Positions 51,961-63,999 of a stretch of DNA of 64,000 nt are shown here, in pieces. Origin of the DNA: Chrysomallon squamiferum (lineage: Eukaryota > Mollusca > Gastropoda > Neomphalida > Peltospiridae); NCBI GenBank assembly GCA_012295275.1, contig CM022667.1, forward strand, positions 14,557,168-14,621,167, written 5' to 3'. The notes beneath the pieces were generated by a model that was not told where the DNA came from, searched no databases, and saw only the letters and a list, made by a program, of their open reading frames with translations. Position 1 is the first letter of the stretch. Every line of letters begins with the position of its first letter. Both the position numbers and the translations under genes were made by a program.

Positions 51961-52084
51961 GGAACCCTCAGCCGCTCAGTAATTCTCGACCGAGATTTGC
52001 TGCAGATATATCGAAAAAAAAGAAGAAAATGCAACACATCTTACAAGGTATCTAAGTCTTTGCCTTTTTGTATTCTTCCTGCAG

Positions 52085-52293
52085 AAGCCAATTTGCAATC
52101 ATGGTTGTGTCGCACACGTTCAAGGCCCCTCTGGGAAATAAAAAGGCCAGTGAAGATTTTGACTATTTCCTATATGTTTGTAATAACTGTGTTCTATATA
52201 ATTACGTGCGCATGGGCTTGCAAACAGATTGATAGCAATGAGGAGCATATTCATAGAACGAGTGATGATTTAAAATCACATTTCCCTGATTAA
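52085..52293 (+). other. candidate terminal coding exon with one membrane segment
   Basis: CTTTTTGTATTCTTCCTGCAG ends at 52084 and is a textbook acceptor. The open frame entering in phase encodes about 68 residues. First comes a basic stretch (Arg-Thr-Arg-Ser-Arg ... Lys-Arg-Pro-Val-Lys), then about 21 hydrophobic residues (from Leu-Thr-Ile-Ser-Tyr to Ala-Trp-Ala-Cys). A polar acidic tail ends Phe-Pro-Asp-stop at 52293. Basic flank plus hydrophobic helix plus polar tail is a plausible single-pass membrane topology. No family recognised; chance is possible in AT-rich DNA. A-rich sequence follows. Confidence 0.3.
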
Positions 52294-52675
52294 AAAAAAT
52301 ATTTAAAAAAAAGAAGAAAGAAATGAGGGCGAATGCAATATAGAAAGAACGAAACTAAGGAAGAAGATGTAACAAGAGATGAAAGGAAAAGAGAGAAATA
52401 AAGATAGATAATAAATGGGTTAGAGAGATGACTATATATATAGACAGATAAACAGACAAACAATTTGATAGACTGACAGGCAGAAGATGGAAAAATAAAC
52501 AAGTACAAAAGTAATAAAAAATAATAAAAATGAATTTGTCTTATTACAAAAAAAAAATAAATAAATAAATAAAAAAAAAAAAAAAAAAAAAAAAAAGGAA
52601 AGAAAAAAGAAAAATAAAGAATAAGAATAATGAGGTTTCAATACTGCAGTTTGTTTTCAGGCCAACGCACCGAAT
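52294..52675. other. A-rich spacer
   Basis: GA-rich then poly-A/AAAT (52549-52596). T-rich minus-strand frames are artefacts. Confidence 0.6.
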
Positions 52676-52683
52676 TATTATTA

Positions 52684-52744
<61 letters not shown>

Positions 52745-52763
52745 CATTGTTGTTGTTGTTGTT
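52676..52763. repeat. (TTA)n-(TTG)n array
   Basis: TTA triplets to 52742, then TTG to 52762. Confidence 0.97.
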
Positions 52764-52835
52764 ATCGTTATATCTCAAAACAATATATAAATAATTAAAA
52801 AAATAGAACAACAAAAAAACCCCAGCAACAACAAA

Positions 52836-52853
52836 TAAGTAAGCAAGTTAGTT

Positions 52854-52902
<49 letters not shown>

Positions 52903-52918
52903 AAATAAATAAATAAAC
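52836..52918. repeat. (AAGT)n then (AAAT)n
   Basis: About 13 AAGT units, the only sizeable array of this motif. Confidence 0.97.
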
Positions 52919-52969
52919 AAATAAAACAATTCTTATACCAATACGTCCATACAATTAATAAGGAAGCGA

Positions 52970-53340
52970 CGTTTCAAACTGTTTGACACAAACGTAAAAC
53001 GAACCTGACTGCAACCAGGCTCAGCTTCTGCTTCTGACCTTTGGCTAATCTGCACTGTGTATCAACGAGCTTAATTGCAGCTCTCACTGGCTAATTAAGC
53101 GAAACAAATTCAATAGAAATGAAATATTTATCTACTTTCGATCCTCCAGGGTTAACGACGTGCCTACGTTTTGCGCGAACTCATCCATTCAGCAAACACA
53201 TGGTTTTTTTGAGCGCGACAAAATCATTTCTATAAAAACATTTGTTTAGTGTATTAGCCTGCTGGCTGATCTGCAGATAAACAGAACGGATCCCAGCATC
53301 AGCTGTTTGCAAAACAGGGACATCTGTAAATCAGTAGACA
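52970..53340. other. conserved-looking single-copy block
   Basis: Complex sequence with an internal near-repeat (GGCTAATCTGC, GAGCTTAATTGC and CTGGCTAATTAAGC, 53043-53098), TAAT homeodomain-type words and CpGs at 53155-53180. Flanked by simple repeats. No sustained frame. Confidence 0.4.
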
Positions 53341-53483
53341 TGGTGCTGATGGTAATAAGCTGGAGGTGATGGTTGTAGTGATGTCGTCGTGGTAATGGTG
53401 GTTGTAGTTACGTTGCCAAGGATAGTTCTTGTTTCTATAGCTATTTTATATATATATATATAAAATGACAATAGTAGAATATA
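53341..53483. other. GT-rich spacer and (TA)n
   Basis: GTGGT-rich 53360-53410, TA at 53449-53462. Confidence 0.5.
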
Positions 53484-53612
53484 TAAGTTGTATAGTGATG
53501 ATGATGATGATGATGATAATGATGACGTATATAAGATGAATGTAACAACAACAACAACAACAACAGCAACAATAATAATAATAATAACAACAACAACAAC
53601 AACAACAACAAC

Positions 53613-53655
<43 letters not shown>
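53484..53655. repeat. (GAT)n, (AAC)n, (AAT)n triplet arrays
   Basis: Alternating AAC and AAT runs. Confidence 0.95.
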
Positions 53656-54988
53656 TTAAAGATGAAATTATAATGATGATGGTGACAAAAAGCAATATAT
53701 AATTGTGAAGAAGAAATGACTTTTCCTGTTTAAAATTTGAAGATAATGACATCAATATGATACATAAATTGCATTTCTACAAATAGACGGTTTGATTGCG
53801 CTAAATTTCCTCATTTAAAAACTTGCTTTTGGCAATGATGTTGATTAATCTTTTTTTTTTCTCTCTATCTTTCTTTCGTCACTAAAACCTTTTCGATTTT
53901 GAGTTATTGAAAAATCTTCATCCGAAATAGACCCGTACCGTACTTACGACTAATATCGAATGTGACGTAGCAGTCCTAAATTCCAGTAAACAAATAAAGT
54001 GGAAAATAACGCTTAGATTATTAATAACTCGAGTACATCGTGTAAACATATAGTGGGCGTAGCTTCATTTTGATTCCTGGGGGTTGTATTGGGGCCCATC
54101 ACATGGACTAAAAATAGTGTACAATTTCAATAACTTAAATGTCATAATATAGAATATTTCTCTGTTTTTTTTTCCATTTCATTCTATGACCGTGCGTATA
54201 TTAAAAAAAACCCTATAGTATAATAGCATTTTTGTTTCTAACCTAAATAATTCTACTGAAATAAAAATGAAATTTCTTACCATTTACATTCACGAAAGCA
54301 AGTCACAAGAGTTAACACTAGTTGTTATAACTGAAGTTAACTACATTTTTATCTGATCCATTCATATATTATTTTTTAAGACTTTAAGGACATAAAACAC
54401 AACAAAACTTTATTTTACACTCGTTTTCTTATGACGATATACAGAGAAACATCCAGAACATTAAATGAAATCCATTAAGATGGCTTAGACACGAACAAAT
54501 TGCCTCAATAATTAATAATTCCAAGATAAATTGGACACTAAGTATGACGTAAGTATCTTAATTAGGTTACGTTGCTAACTGTGGAGGTGACAACGGTTGC
54601 CTGTCTCAGAAATAGTCCACTAATGAACAGACTGATATAGACATTTCAGATTACATGTGGTATACAAGAATTAACTTAAAATTAACGAGATGAAGGTGAC
54701 ACAAGTATTGCAACATTTTGTTTCCTTCTTTTTACCGTCTTATCTTATTTTCTTTCTTTTTACCGTCTTATTTTCTTTCTTGTTTAGTTGTTTTTAGTTT
54801 CTGTATCTCTCTGTGTTTCTTTCTTAATTCAGTTTCTGATACGCAAAAATCATCCGTTTGAATGTTATTTTAAAATGAGTATCTTTATAGGTGTTCTTTT
54901 ATTCATTCTTTCTTTCCTTCACTTACTATCTTAATTTTTCATTCTTCATCTCTTTCTTTAGCTGACTTACAAAAAATCTACATCCAGT
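53656..54988. other. AT-rich single-copy spacer
   Basis: TACTTACGACT at 53941-53951 matches words at 11024, 32031 and 43126. TTTACCGTCTTAT repeats at 54733 and 54759 (26-bp pair with flanking TTTTCTTTCTT). No exon recognised. Confidence 0.5.
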
Positions 54989-55190
<202 letters not shown>

Positions 55191-55280
55191 CTGCCTGCAC
55201 GAATTTCCTTGTATTTGTATCTTCACATTCTTCATTTCTGTCAAAACAAACTCACCAAGCTGAAGAGATAACCAACACTC

Positions 55281-55530
55281 ATAAACACGACGTTTGACGG
55301 ACAGCAGTTTGCGAGTCGAGTGGAACTCTTCAGTGGAATAACGAGGCGAAATTAATTTGTTCAATCTCTGCTAATTATAGAGAGAAGTGGCCGCAAAGCG
55401 AATGTTCCCGGCTCAGGATCCTTCCAGAAATGATGACTTTGGGGTGTTTGGGAATTTGAGGGTCGACGGGGTGATTTTTTCCCCCATACCAATAATTTGA
55501 TTTCTGTTCTCATTTAAATAACGTAATGGC
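55281..55530. other. CpG-rich conserved-looking block
   Basis: CpG-dense at 55285-55420, with GAAATTAATTTG and GCTAATTATAG words; no frame beyond chance. Confidence 0.35.
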
Positions 55531-56351
55531 TGAAAGTTTATCGATGTTGTGGTGGGAAAGGAAATAAATATGTCTAATGACTGAACAAAATGACAGAGTG
55601 GATAAATGTGATACTAATATGAGAATAGAAATTAGTGCACGAAAGGCGTCAACAGAAGAGCTACGATGTCATTTCAACTGTCGTGCTTTTATTAAAAGCA
55701 GAGAGCAACACAGCAGAATCAGAACCACACCATTGCCGTCACGAAAATAATTAATTCAATAAAAAGAATAGCAAGAGCTATGTCTATGATTGAAAAAATG
55801 ATGATTATGATGTTGATGATGATAATAGATGATGTTATTAATAATAACGATGATGATCATGATGTTAAATGAAGAAGCTAAACATGATGGTGTTGATTAT
55901 TACTTTAATTGCAATGAACGCTTTAAGTCGACAAAAGCAGTAATATAAATATATTCCAATCCTCTAGAACGATATTTATTTGTTTGTTTGTTTGTTTATT
56001 TATTAAATCTATATAAAACACATCAAAATATGAAACCGTAAATATCAAACTGTCTGGCTGAAATAACTTTGCTGTTATTGGTCTTAAAACTAATCCTAAC
56101 TTTTTGTAACATAAACCCTTTTATTGTTAATCAAAAGACTGGGGAGGGCGGGGGTTTCTTCTTCTTTTTTTTTCTAATGTAATACGGCAAAAGACCCGTA
56201 AAACAATTACTTTCTTTTTTTCGTGAAGCTTTACAACGAAACCGTATGTCTTCATGTTTTTCTACATTAGTGAAATTACTGTTCCGTCGTATTGAATTTA
56301 ATTATATATTAAATGCAGTTTGTCTGTATCTATCTGTGTCTGTCTGACATT

Positions 56352-56353
<2 letters not shown>
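55531..56353. other. AT-rich spacer with (GAT)n
   Basis: GAT triplets at 55799-55862; TTTG units at about 55979-56000. No gene. Confidence 0.5.

Positions 56354-56397
<44 letters not shown>
56354..56397. repeat. (CT)n microsatellite
   Basis: 44 bp of CT. Confidence 0.97.
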
Positions 56398-56403
<6 letters not shown>

Positions 56404-56896
56404 CTGAAGCTATAACTCGATATTTCTCTTCCAGTTTCTTTGATGTCGATGATATTTCAGGGTTTAATAACTTCTTCAGTTTTCTTCGATTCTATTTATT
56501 TATTTAAAAAAAATTCACGCATTAGTAAAACATAACATTATCTCCACTACAATAGAAGTTATTATTCCACACTGCATGTACAACTACAGAGAAACAGCAA
56601 AACGGCTGAGAACCGTTAATAATTCGCTTTACTTTCACTAGATAACCGCCTTTACCTGCATGTAGGCCAATCGCCTATTATTTCCCTTAACGAGTTCAGG
56701 GAAGATGATAATAACGGTCTTCCGTAGTTCTTAATCGGCTTACTTATGTAGCGAAGACGTGACAACGACCACGACAGCGTCTCCGTGGAGAAACAGATAT
56801 GATATAAGTTTCTGGATCTTCTTCTATCGAGTTTTTCCATAACGACGATGCATGCGACAACTCTTTGTGAAGAAATAGAAACGGCATAAGAAGATG
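56398..56896. other. single-copy block, CpG-richer at 56610-56860
   Basis: Complex sequence with CpGs and no simple repeats. A 62-codon minus-strand frame (56652-56840) is present but unsupported. Confidence 0.3.
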
Positions 56897-56960
56897 GATC
56901 TGCTGGGATCGAACCTTCCTTATCGATTAAGTTTAAAACTAATTTGAAATTCCAGACAAC
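56897..56960 (-). mobile_element. possible tRNA-derived SINE relic
   Basis: The minus strand 56915-56905 reads GGTTCGATCCC, a 10/11 B-box match. It follows TTAATCGATAAGGAA, which resembles an anticodon arm. The A box is unclear. Confidence 0.38.
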
Positions 56961-56986
56961 TTACACAACAGCCTTTTTTGTTTCTT

Positions 56987-57390
<404 letters not shown>

Positions 57391-57870
57391 GTGACCTTCA
57401 CCCCTATAAAGAGTCAATTAAACCATCGCCAAATGGAAAGCATTGAAGACGAATTAGACGGCAAATGTGACAGGCGCGTTCACAAAGCCATAATGTTGTC
57501 AGTCTTTCCCCGTAACGATCACTCAGCCAGAAAATTCAACAAAATACATTTCATTAGCAGACGCCATTTTCCCTCTCTTATCAGCCGGCGCTTGTCCGAG
57601 ACGTACAAAGTGCCGCATTGTGACCGCTGAATGAATCTGAAAATTACTCCGATTCCGCATGTTTCACGCGAGTAAAAGACGACGTTCGGAAGATACGTAC
57701 AACGTCTCCTCCAGAGACGCCGTGCGCAGACGTCGTTTGACGACTCCTCGGCCGCCAGCCTAATTAACAGAGATGTTGAAGCATTTTGTGAAACCATTAA
57801 CGCCAGGCTAATGGTTTCGATTAAAGCGATGTGCGGCGGTTATGGTAATGAAAAATTGTCGTACGAGGCA
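57391..57870. other. strong candidate conserved non-coding element
   Basis: About 480 bp with no simple repeats, dense CpG (57580-57760) and several homeodomain-type words (CATAATG, CATTAGC, CTAATTAA, CATTAACG, GCTAATGG). A YY1-like GACGCCATTTTCC lies near 57560. Frames on both strands (up to 92 codons) overlap without preference, arguing against coding. It is the most CNE-like block in the window. Confidence 0.45.
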
Positions 57871-58343
57871 TTTTTTTTCTTCTTATCATATTTCATGCTG
57901 TCTGGTATGGAAAAAAATAGAAAAAGAAAAAGAAAAAAAGCTGGCGTGTACTGCACTGCGGGGAGAAAAACGAGATTTGTAAAAGATTCTTTTTTTGTTG
58001 TTGTATAACAAATGCGTGGTCTCGGAGGAACAATTGTCTAGACTGTAGAATTAATGATTGTGGATGTCGCGTTAAGAAACTCAAATTCATACTCTAAGAT
58101 AAATACGTTCGCCTTTTTTTTTTTCTCATATCGACATTAACCTCTTATTATTGTTATTTTTTTTTAAAGTTTTAGCCATTTGTCTGTACAAAACATAAAA
58201 AAAAAAAAAAAAATTGAATTAAAAAAACGTATTGTACAGGTGAAAAGAATTAAATCACTGTCGTTTAAATTACTTTACAAAGAGCTGACCATTGTTGTAA
58301 TGTTGGCTCGTATATTCGTTTACAAAATATTTGAGGTATTGCT
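57871..58343. other. AT-rich spacer
   Basis: T- and A-runs at 58115, 58158 and 58196-58213. No gene. Confidence 0.5.
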
Positions 58344-58490
58344 ACGTTACAGTCTCACTGACGTTACAAATAACATAGCTGTTGTAACAACGTTGACACG
58401 TAGTTTTCATTACGTTACCAAAAGCCGAACAGCTGTTTCAGCACAGAAACGTATTTTTAAATTACGTTACAGCTGTATTTATTACGTTAC
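58344..58490 (+). repeat. cluster of five ACGTTAC words in a degenerate 51-bp repeat
   Basis: ACGTTAC at 58344, 58361, 58412, 58464 and 58484. The 51- and 52-bp intervals share AGCTGTT and ACGTA-TTTT words in similar positions, indicating an old tandem duplication. Confidence 0.7.
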
Positions 58491-58984
58491 TGCTTTACTG
58501 CGGTAAACTGAAGTGAATTTACTAGGTAACGAGCTTCTTTTAGAATATACAAAGTAACCAGTAACACGTAAAGTTATGATGATACTGTTCTTTACGGTGT
58601 CGTTAAACTGCATAGATCTTTGTAACAGTCTGCGTAGCTGCTCTATATATGTTTACTTAAAATCTGTTTGTAACGTCGTTATAATATTACACTGGCTTCT
58701 TATTACGAGTTACTAACGTCTTGTTAACGTACACGCAGATGTTATTAATACATTATGAGGAAATGTGTATAAACTGATTAATCTATCAGGATTCATTAGC
58801 TATACTAAAATCTGTTTAATATTACAGTTATATTAGGGTTTTCTTTTTTTTTTTTTTATTCTTAGTAGATTAGTTTTCATATCATCTTTTTAATTTGTTT
58901 AAAACTTAATTTAATTTAATCGGAACCAGCGTTTGAGGGACTAGTATTATGTCATAAACAAGCAACATTTTGTTGTTTTGTTGT
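58491..58984. other. AT-rich spacer
   Basis: GTAAC/GTTAC words stay frequent to about 58735 (for example GGTAACGAG, CAGTAACACG, GTTACTAACG), perhaps an extension of the ACGTTAC repeat. T-run at 58845-58857. Confidence 0.4.
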
Positions 58985-59069
58985 TGATATCAACATCATC
59001 ATCATCACCATTATCATCTTCATTATTATTATTATTATTACAGCAATACAAAAAACAACAACAACAACA

Positions 59070-59100
<31 letters not shown>

Positions 59101-59290
59101 TTTTTTACTAATGTTACAACTACCACTAATAATAATAACAATAACATTTAACAGAGTATCACCTCCTAAACTGAATGATGATGATAATGATAATGATGAC
59201 GATAAAGCTAATCATATGATCACAATGGCAGTGATAATGACTGCGATGGCACCATCATCACCACCGTTATCATCATCATCGTCGTCAATT
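58985..59290. repeat. mixed (ATC)n, (ATT)n, (ACA)n, (ACT)n, (GAT)n triplets
   Basis: Many short triplet runs; ACT pure at 59071-59098. Confidence 0.9.
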
Positions 59291-59660
59291 TACTAGGTAA
59301 TAATCTATCAGTCCACTGAATGATTAATACTCTGAACATTTATATCGGCTTGGCTGCTTTCCAGGTCTATTATAACTTAACATCATATAAATCACGTTTT
59401 CTTCTAACGACCTATATTACGTTGCACGGATATGGCATTAACTCTGGACATTGGCAGCAGTATTTGACACATATTAAGTTACACAGACTTATATTAATAG
59501 TGATTCTAATGCATGTAACTCGTATTTGCATTGACAGTTACAGTGATTTGTATTAATAATGGTTTCATTGCAAGTTATAGATTTGTACTGAATATCTGCA
59601 GCATACACAATCACATTCATATATACTAGGCACGTAGTTCGTACATACATATCTTCACAG
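59291..59660. other. single-copy spacer
   Basis: A 78-codon plus frame (59320-59556) lacks recognisable motifs. Words such as ACTCGTATTTGCATTGACAG recur loosely. Confidence 0.35.
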
Positions 59661-59684
59661 ATATATATATATATATATATATAC

Positions 59685-59761
<77 letters not shown>
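59661..59761. repeat. (TA)n-(AG)n array
   Basis: TA at 59661-59683 then AG; inverse order of the CT-TA arrays at 2657 and 27432. Confidence 0.97.
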
Positions 59762-59763
<2 letters not shown>

Positions 59764-60039
59764 AACAAAGAAATTAAAACAGACAGAACTGTATGAAAAA
59801 AAAAAAAAAAACAGCAATAAAAAATCAAGACACAAATTAAATTAGTGACAACGAGCACATAAACTATTGCGCAAACATGACAGATTTATTGATCGGCTGG
59901 AAAAAACATATTAACTATTCATAAGCTTTAATTGGAAAAAGAAAACTAAAAAGCAAAAAAAAGAAAAGAAAAGAAATAGAACTGTATCAGTTGTCTTCAC
60001 AAATATTACCATTTTATTATTGCTTGGTGTTGAGTTCTT
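59762..60039. other. A-rich spacer
   Basis: Poly-A at 59798-59811; no gene. Confidence 0.5.
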
Positions 60040-60560
60040 CGCCGTAAAGGTCAGCATTGTTAAATTTAATTTTAATTTTAAACAAATTCGTGACGATTTT
60101 CGTCTTTGTCATGTCGTTTTTTCGATGATATCCGCTAATCACGAAATGATGCGAAAGAGTCCGTTGCGGTAACCGAGTGCAGTCGAAGTGTGCCGATTGC
60201 GCATCGTCGAAAGTTTAGCTAATCTGGGATAAAATGTCTACAAATTACGTTTTCTAATGGCCTCAGCTTCGCGGTTTCGCCTAACCTGAAATTGTCGTCT
60301 AATTTGCAGAATATTTTCTGTTAGTCGACTGCTATTTATTCCTTTTCGTTTCATATATAATGGATTCTTTCTGCATGTAAATGGTGCCTAATTCCGCGAT
60401 ATTAGTTTTCGTTATAACCGCATGGCTCTTATAAATTGAAAAATCACTCGTGCTTCTCTTGTATTACCTTCTACGTGTACCAGGTTATTTGCGCCACAGA
60501 AAAATTACGTCCCGTTAAATGATTTATTTTTAAGGCTGATTTTCTTTCTTTCCTCTTCTT
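60040..60560. other. conserved-looking single-copy block
   Basis: About 500 bp, CpG-rich and repeat-free, with CTAATC, CTAATTT, CTAATGG and CTAATTCC words spaced along it. No sustained frame. Confidence 0.42.
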
Positions 60561-60726
60561 CTTCTTTTTAATTTCGTTCCTTATTATTATTATTGAGGTT
60601 TTTTTTATTTTTGCTTGTTGATAAAATATTTAGAGACAGACTGAATAGATTCTGGTTTTCAATTCAGAAAACTTATAAAAAAATATAATAAAAAGAAAGA
60701 AAAATAAAAGAGTGAAACCAAAATAT

Positions 60727-60727
<1 letters not shown>

Positions 60728-60780
<53 letters not shown>

Positions 60781-60918
60781 TATGAATAGTGAGTGTGTAT
60801 ATAATGTATATTTATATATAGGTGTGCGTGTGTGCGTGCGCTCGCACCTCGTGCAAGGAGATGTATCTGTGCGATGCTAGTGTGTGAACGTGTGTTTTGT
60901 GGTGTGTCTGTCTGTGTA

Positions 60919-60954
<36 letters not shown>
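60728..60954. repeat. (AG)n, (TG)n and (TG)n-(AG)n arrays
   Basis: AG at 60728-60778, TG/CGTG-rich 60810-60900, TG at 60919-60936 passing into AG to 60954. Confidence 0.95.
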
Positions 60955-61260
60955 GAAGAATAACAGACTTCAACATAAAATTAATTTAAATCAGTTTAAT
61001 TTTTTACGAATTTCCACATGCATCGAAACTAGAATAATAATGACAGCTACAAATCAGATATGATTAAAAACGCATACATGGTAATATCAGTAAACAAAGG
61101 AAGCAAATATTTATTTTTATTTATGTACTATCAATAAAATAATACAACAAACCTGTCACAGAGCGAAAAAAGTTCATGACACCGTTTACATCATTAACAA
61201 ATATTATAATAAAATAAAAAAAAAAAAACGGAAAAGAAAATTTCCCTATAATATTATAGT
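60955..61260. other. AT-rich spacer
   Basis: No gene or repeat recognised. Confidence 0.5.
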
Positions 61261-61560
61261 TAGACATCAAAAAGACCGATTGCTTTAATACTCTGAACTC
61301 GATTTCCGTTTTTATTTCGGGATCTCATTTGATCATTGAGAAATGTTGTTGATATTTCGGGAATCCAATCGTGCATGTAAATATTGAAGTATTATTTCAT
61401 ATCTGAAGGGGAGAACAGTGTTTGTTTTTGTTTGTTCACATCACAAGCGACAGCGAATATTTAACGAGTGTGAACGACTTTTCACTGCTCGAATGACGGT
61501 CAAGTTATGACGTTACTGAAAAACAGAGCCGATGCTAGGCGTCATTATTAAGTGATAACG
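61261..61560. other. single-copy block, possibly conserved
   Basis: High complexity with CpGs at 61445-61560 and TTTCGGGATC/TTTCGGGAATCC near-repeats at 61316 and 61354. No frame. Confidence 0.3.
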
Positions 61561-61607
61561 TGATTGTAAAAACGACTGACTGCTACATCAAAATCAAAGT
61601 TAATTTG

Positions 61608-62111
<504 letters not shown>

Positions 62112-62176
62112 ACAAACATAGCAATGTTATTTTTAGATTTACGAGTTAGAGGTTGTGAGTTCGTAACCCGTGTACG
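62112..62176 (+). mobile_element. possible tRNA-derived SINE relic
   Basis: ATAGCAATGTTA resembles a weak A box. GATTTACGAGTTAGAGGTTG looks like an anticodon arm plus variable loop. AGTTCGTAACC (62158-62168) is an 8/11 B box. The layout parallels the relic at 31850. Confidence 0.42.
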
Positions 62177-62264
62177 TCAGTCCTGAATATTGTGATTAGT
62201 TTTTAAAGTAATTAAAGTTTTTACTGTTTTTAGAACAAACGCAGCGGTTTATGACGTATATAAA

Positions 62265-62480
62265 CACAGACTGTGTGTATATATATATATATAAAGTCTA
62301 CTTATACAAAATCAAACTAATTTTCAGAAAAGGAAAATTTGATTATTTCCTGAAATGTGTGTATTCTTTTGTGTAGGTGTGTGCGTGTGTATGTGTGAAT
62401 TTGTAGGTATGTGTATGTGTTTGTATGTATATGTGTTTGTATATATATATATAAACACATATACATACATCCATACATAG
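62265..62480. repeat. (TA)n, (TG)n/(TATG)n array
   Basis: TA at 62277-62293; TG, TTTG and TATG words to 62478. Confidence 0.85.
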
Positions 62481-63110
62481 GTACGTATTAATTCATTGTT
62501 AGTTGTAGACATACTATCGGTATACGTATTAAACCTCTCATTATTAAAAATGCTAAACTAATCTGAAGCCGAGCATGCGACATTTGTTATAGCTCTTTCG
62601 ATTTATTTTATTTCAGGAAAACTATTTGATCTGAAAGAATATTTTGAAAAATAGGAGAACAACTGACACTCCCGGCTTGTGGCTGATTATATTACAGTAC
62701 AGAAATCGATTTAATTTTTTTTTTTTAAATCTAGATTTCATCTTTTAAACATGAGACTGACAAACAAATCGGATTACCTATCTAAACCGTGTTTAAGTTA
62801 CTAAAATACCTCATTCTGTAATTACGTTACACAAATACAGCTACTGAAAATGAGACTACTGAAATTTCAAATAATTAAATTCGTTGATAGATTTGCTTAT
62901 ATGATGACATGACGATCTTTTAATACAGTTACTTTTTTTTAAATGAAAATAAATAGCAGCTGTACAGCATCACGTAATGCTATTTCTTAATATGTTGTCG
63001 TAACAGATATTTTGTAACGTTATATGTTAGATGAAAATAAATGTTATTATATATAAGAAAAACGAAAGTAAATAAAATAAAAGAAAATCCCCCAAAAACC
63101 AATAAAGACA
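62481..63110. other. AT-rich spacer
   Basis: No gene or repeat recognised. Confidence 0.5.
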
Positions 63111-63175
63111 ATTATATATATATATATAAAGAAACACACACACACACACACACATACATACACACACACGTATGT
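63111..63175. repeat. (TA)n then (CA)n
   Basis: TA at 63113-63128, CA at 63133-63170. Confidence 0.95.
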
Positions 63176-63913
63176 ACCAGAATTCAAAAACAGTTTATAA
63201 CTTACTGAAGATTATACACAACCACAACAACAAAAACAACAAAACAAAACAAAAGAAAGAAAATAAGTTTAAAAAAAATTGAACGTCATAAACACATTTC
63301 AGAATATCACAAGTACACTCAGTCATATTCATCTTACGTAACAATACAACTGCAACAAAAGAAACACTGCAGCAGCAACAACGACAGCAGTTGAAACAAT
63401 AAAACAAATATAACATAGAACAATGTTTTAGTATTATACGTGGGTCAAGATGTTAAAACTGAAAATACAATACATCTTAAGGCACAGTTCTGTTTTCTTA
63501 ACCACCGTTCCAAATGTAATCAAACTACTAATTCAGAGAGAAAGAAATCCTTATATAATTTACAGCGTATAAATTAATTGTCTGGAAATACGCTAAATCT
63601 GAAAGTGAAGCTAGAGATCTATTTTAAACATTAGGCCAAAGTATATAAAATCACATACATATGATGAAAGAAAAACTCTCAAGAATTTTCCAGAAGTACT
63701 CGTAAGACAAAATTACTACTTGAAGTAAAGATTAGCTGAAAATATAAAATTATGTAATATAAAAATTGATAAACGTATGGAAATGATGTGAATATAAAAG
63801 TGCCGCTTGAAATGAAGGACGCATATCTAGAATGGTCTAGCGCAGTAAATATAGTTTTTGAAATAATCGATGTTCAAATTATTCAAAAACTCATAGACAC
63901 AAACAAGTAGACG

Positions 63914-63917
<4 letters not shown>
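63176..63917. other. AT-rich spacer
   Basis: Includes an ACA/GCA triplet-rich stretch at 63220-63400; otherwise nothing recognised. Confidence 0.5.
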
Positions 63918-63957
<40 letters not shown>

Positions 63958-63963
63958 ATGTAC

Positions 63964-63999
<36 letters not shown>

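Noticed and set aside
57391-57797. 79- and 92-codon frames in the CNE-like block as exons
   Set aside because: Frames on opposite strands overlap, with no splice sites and no motif; CpG-rich DNA gives few stops.
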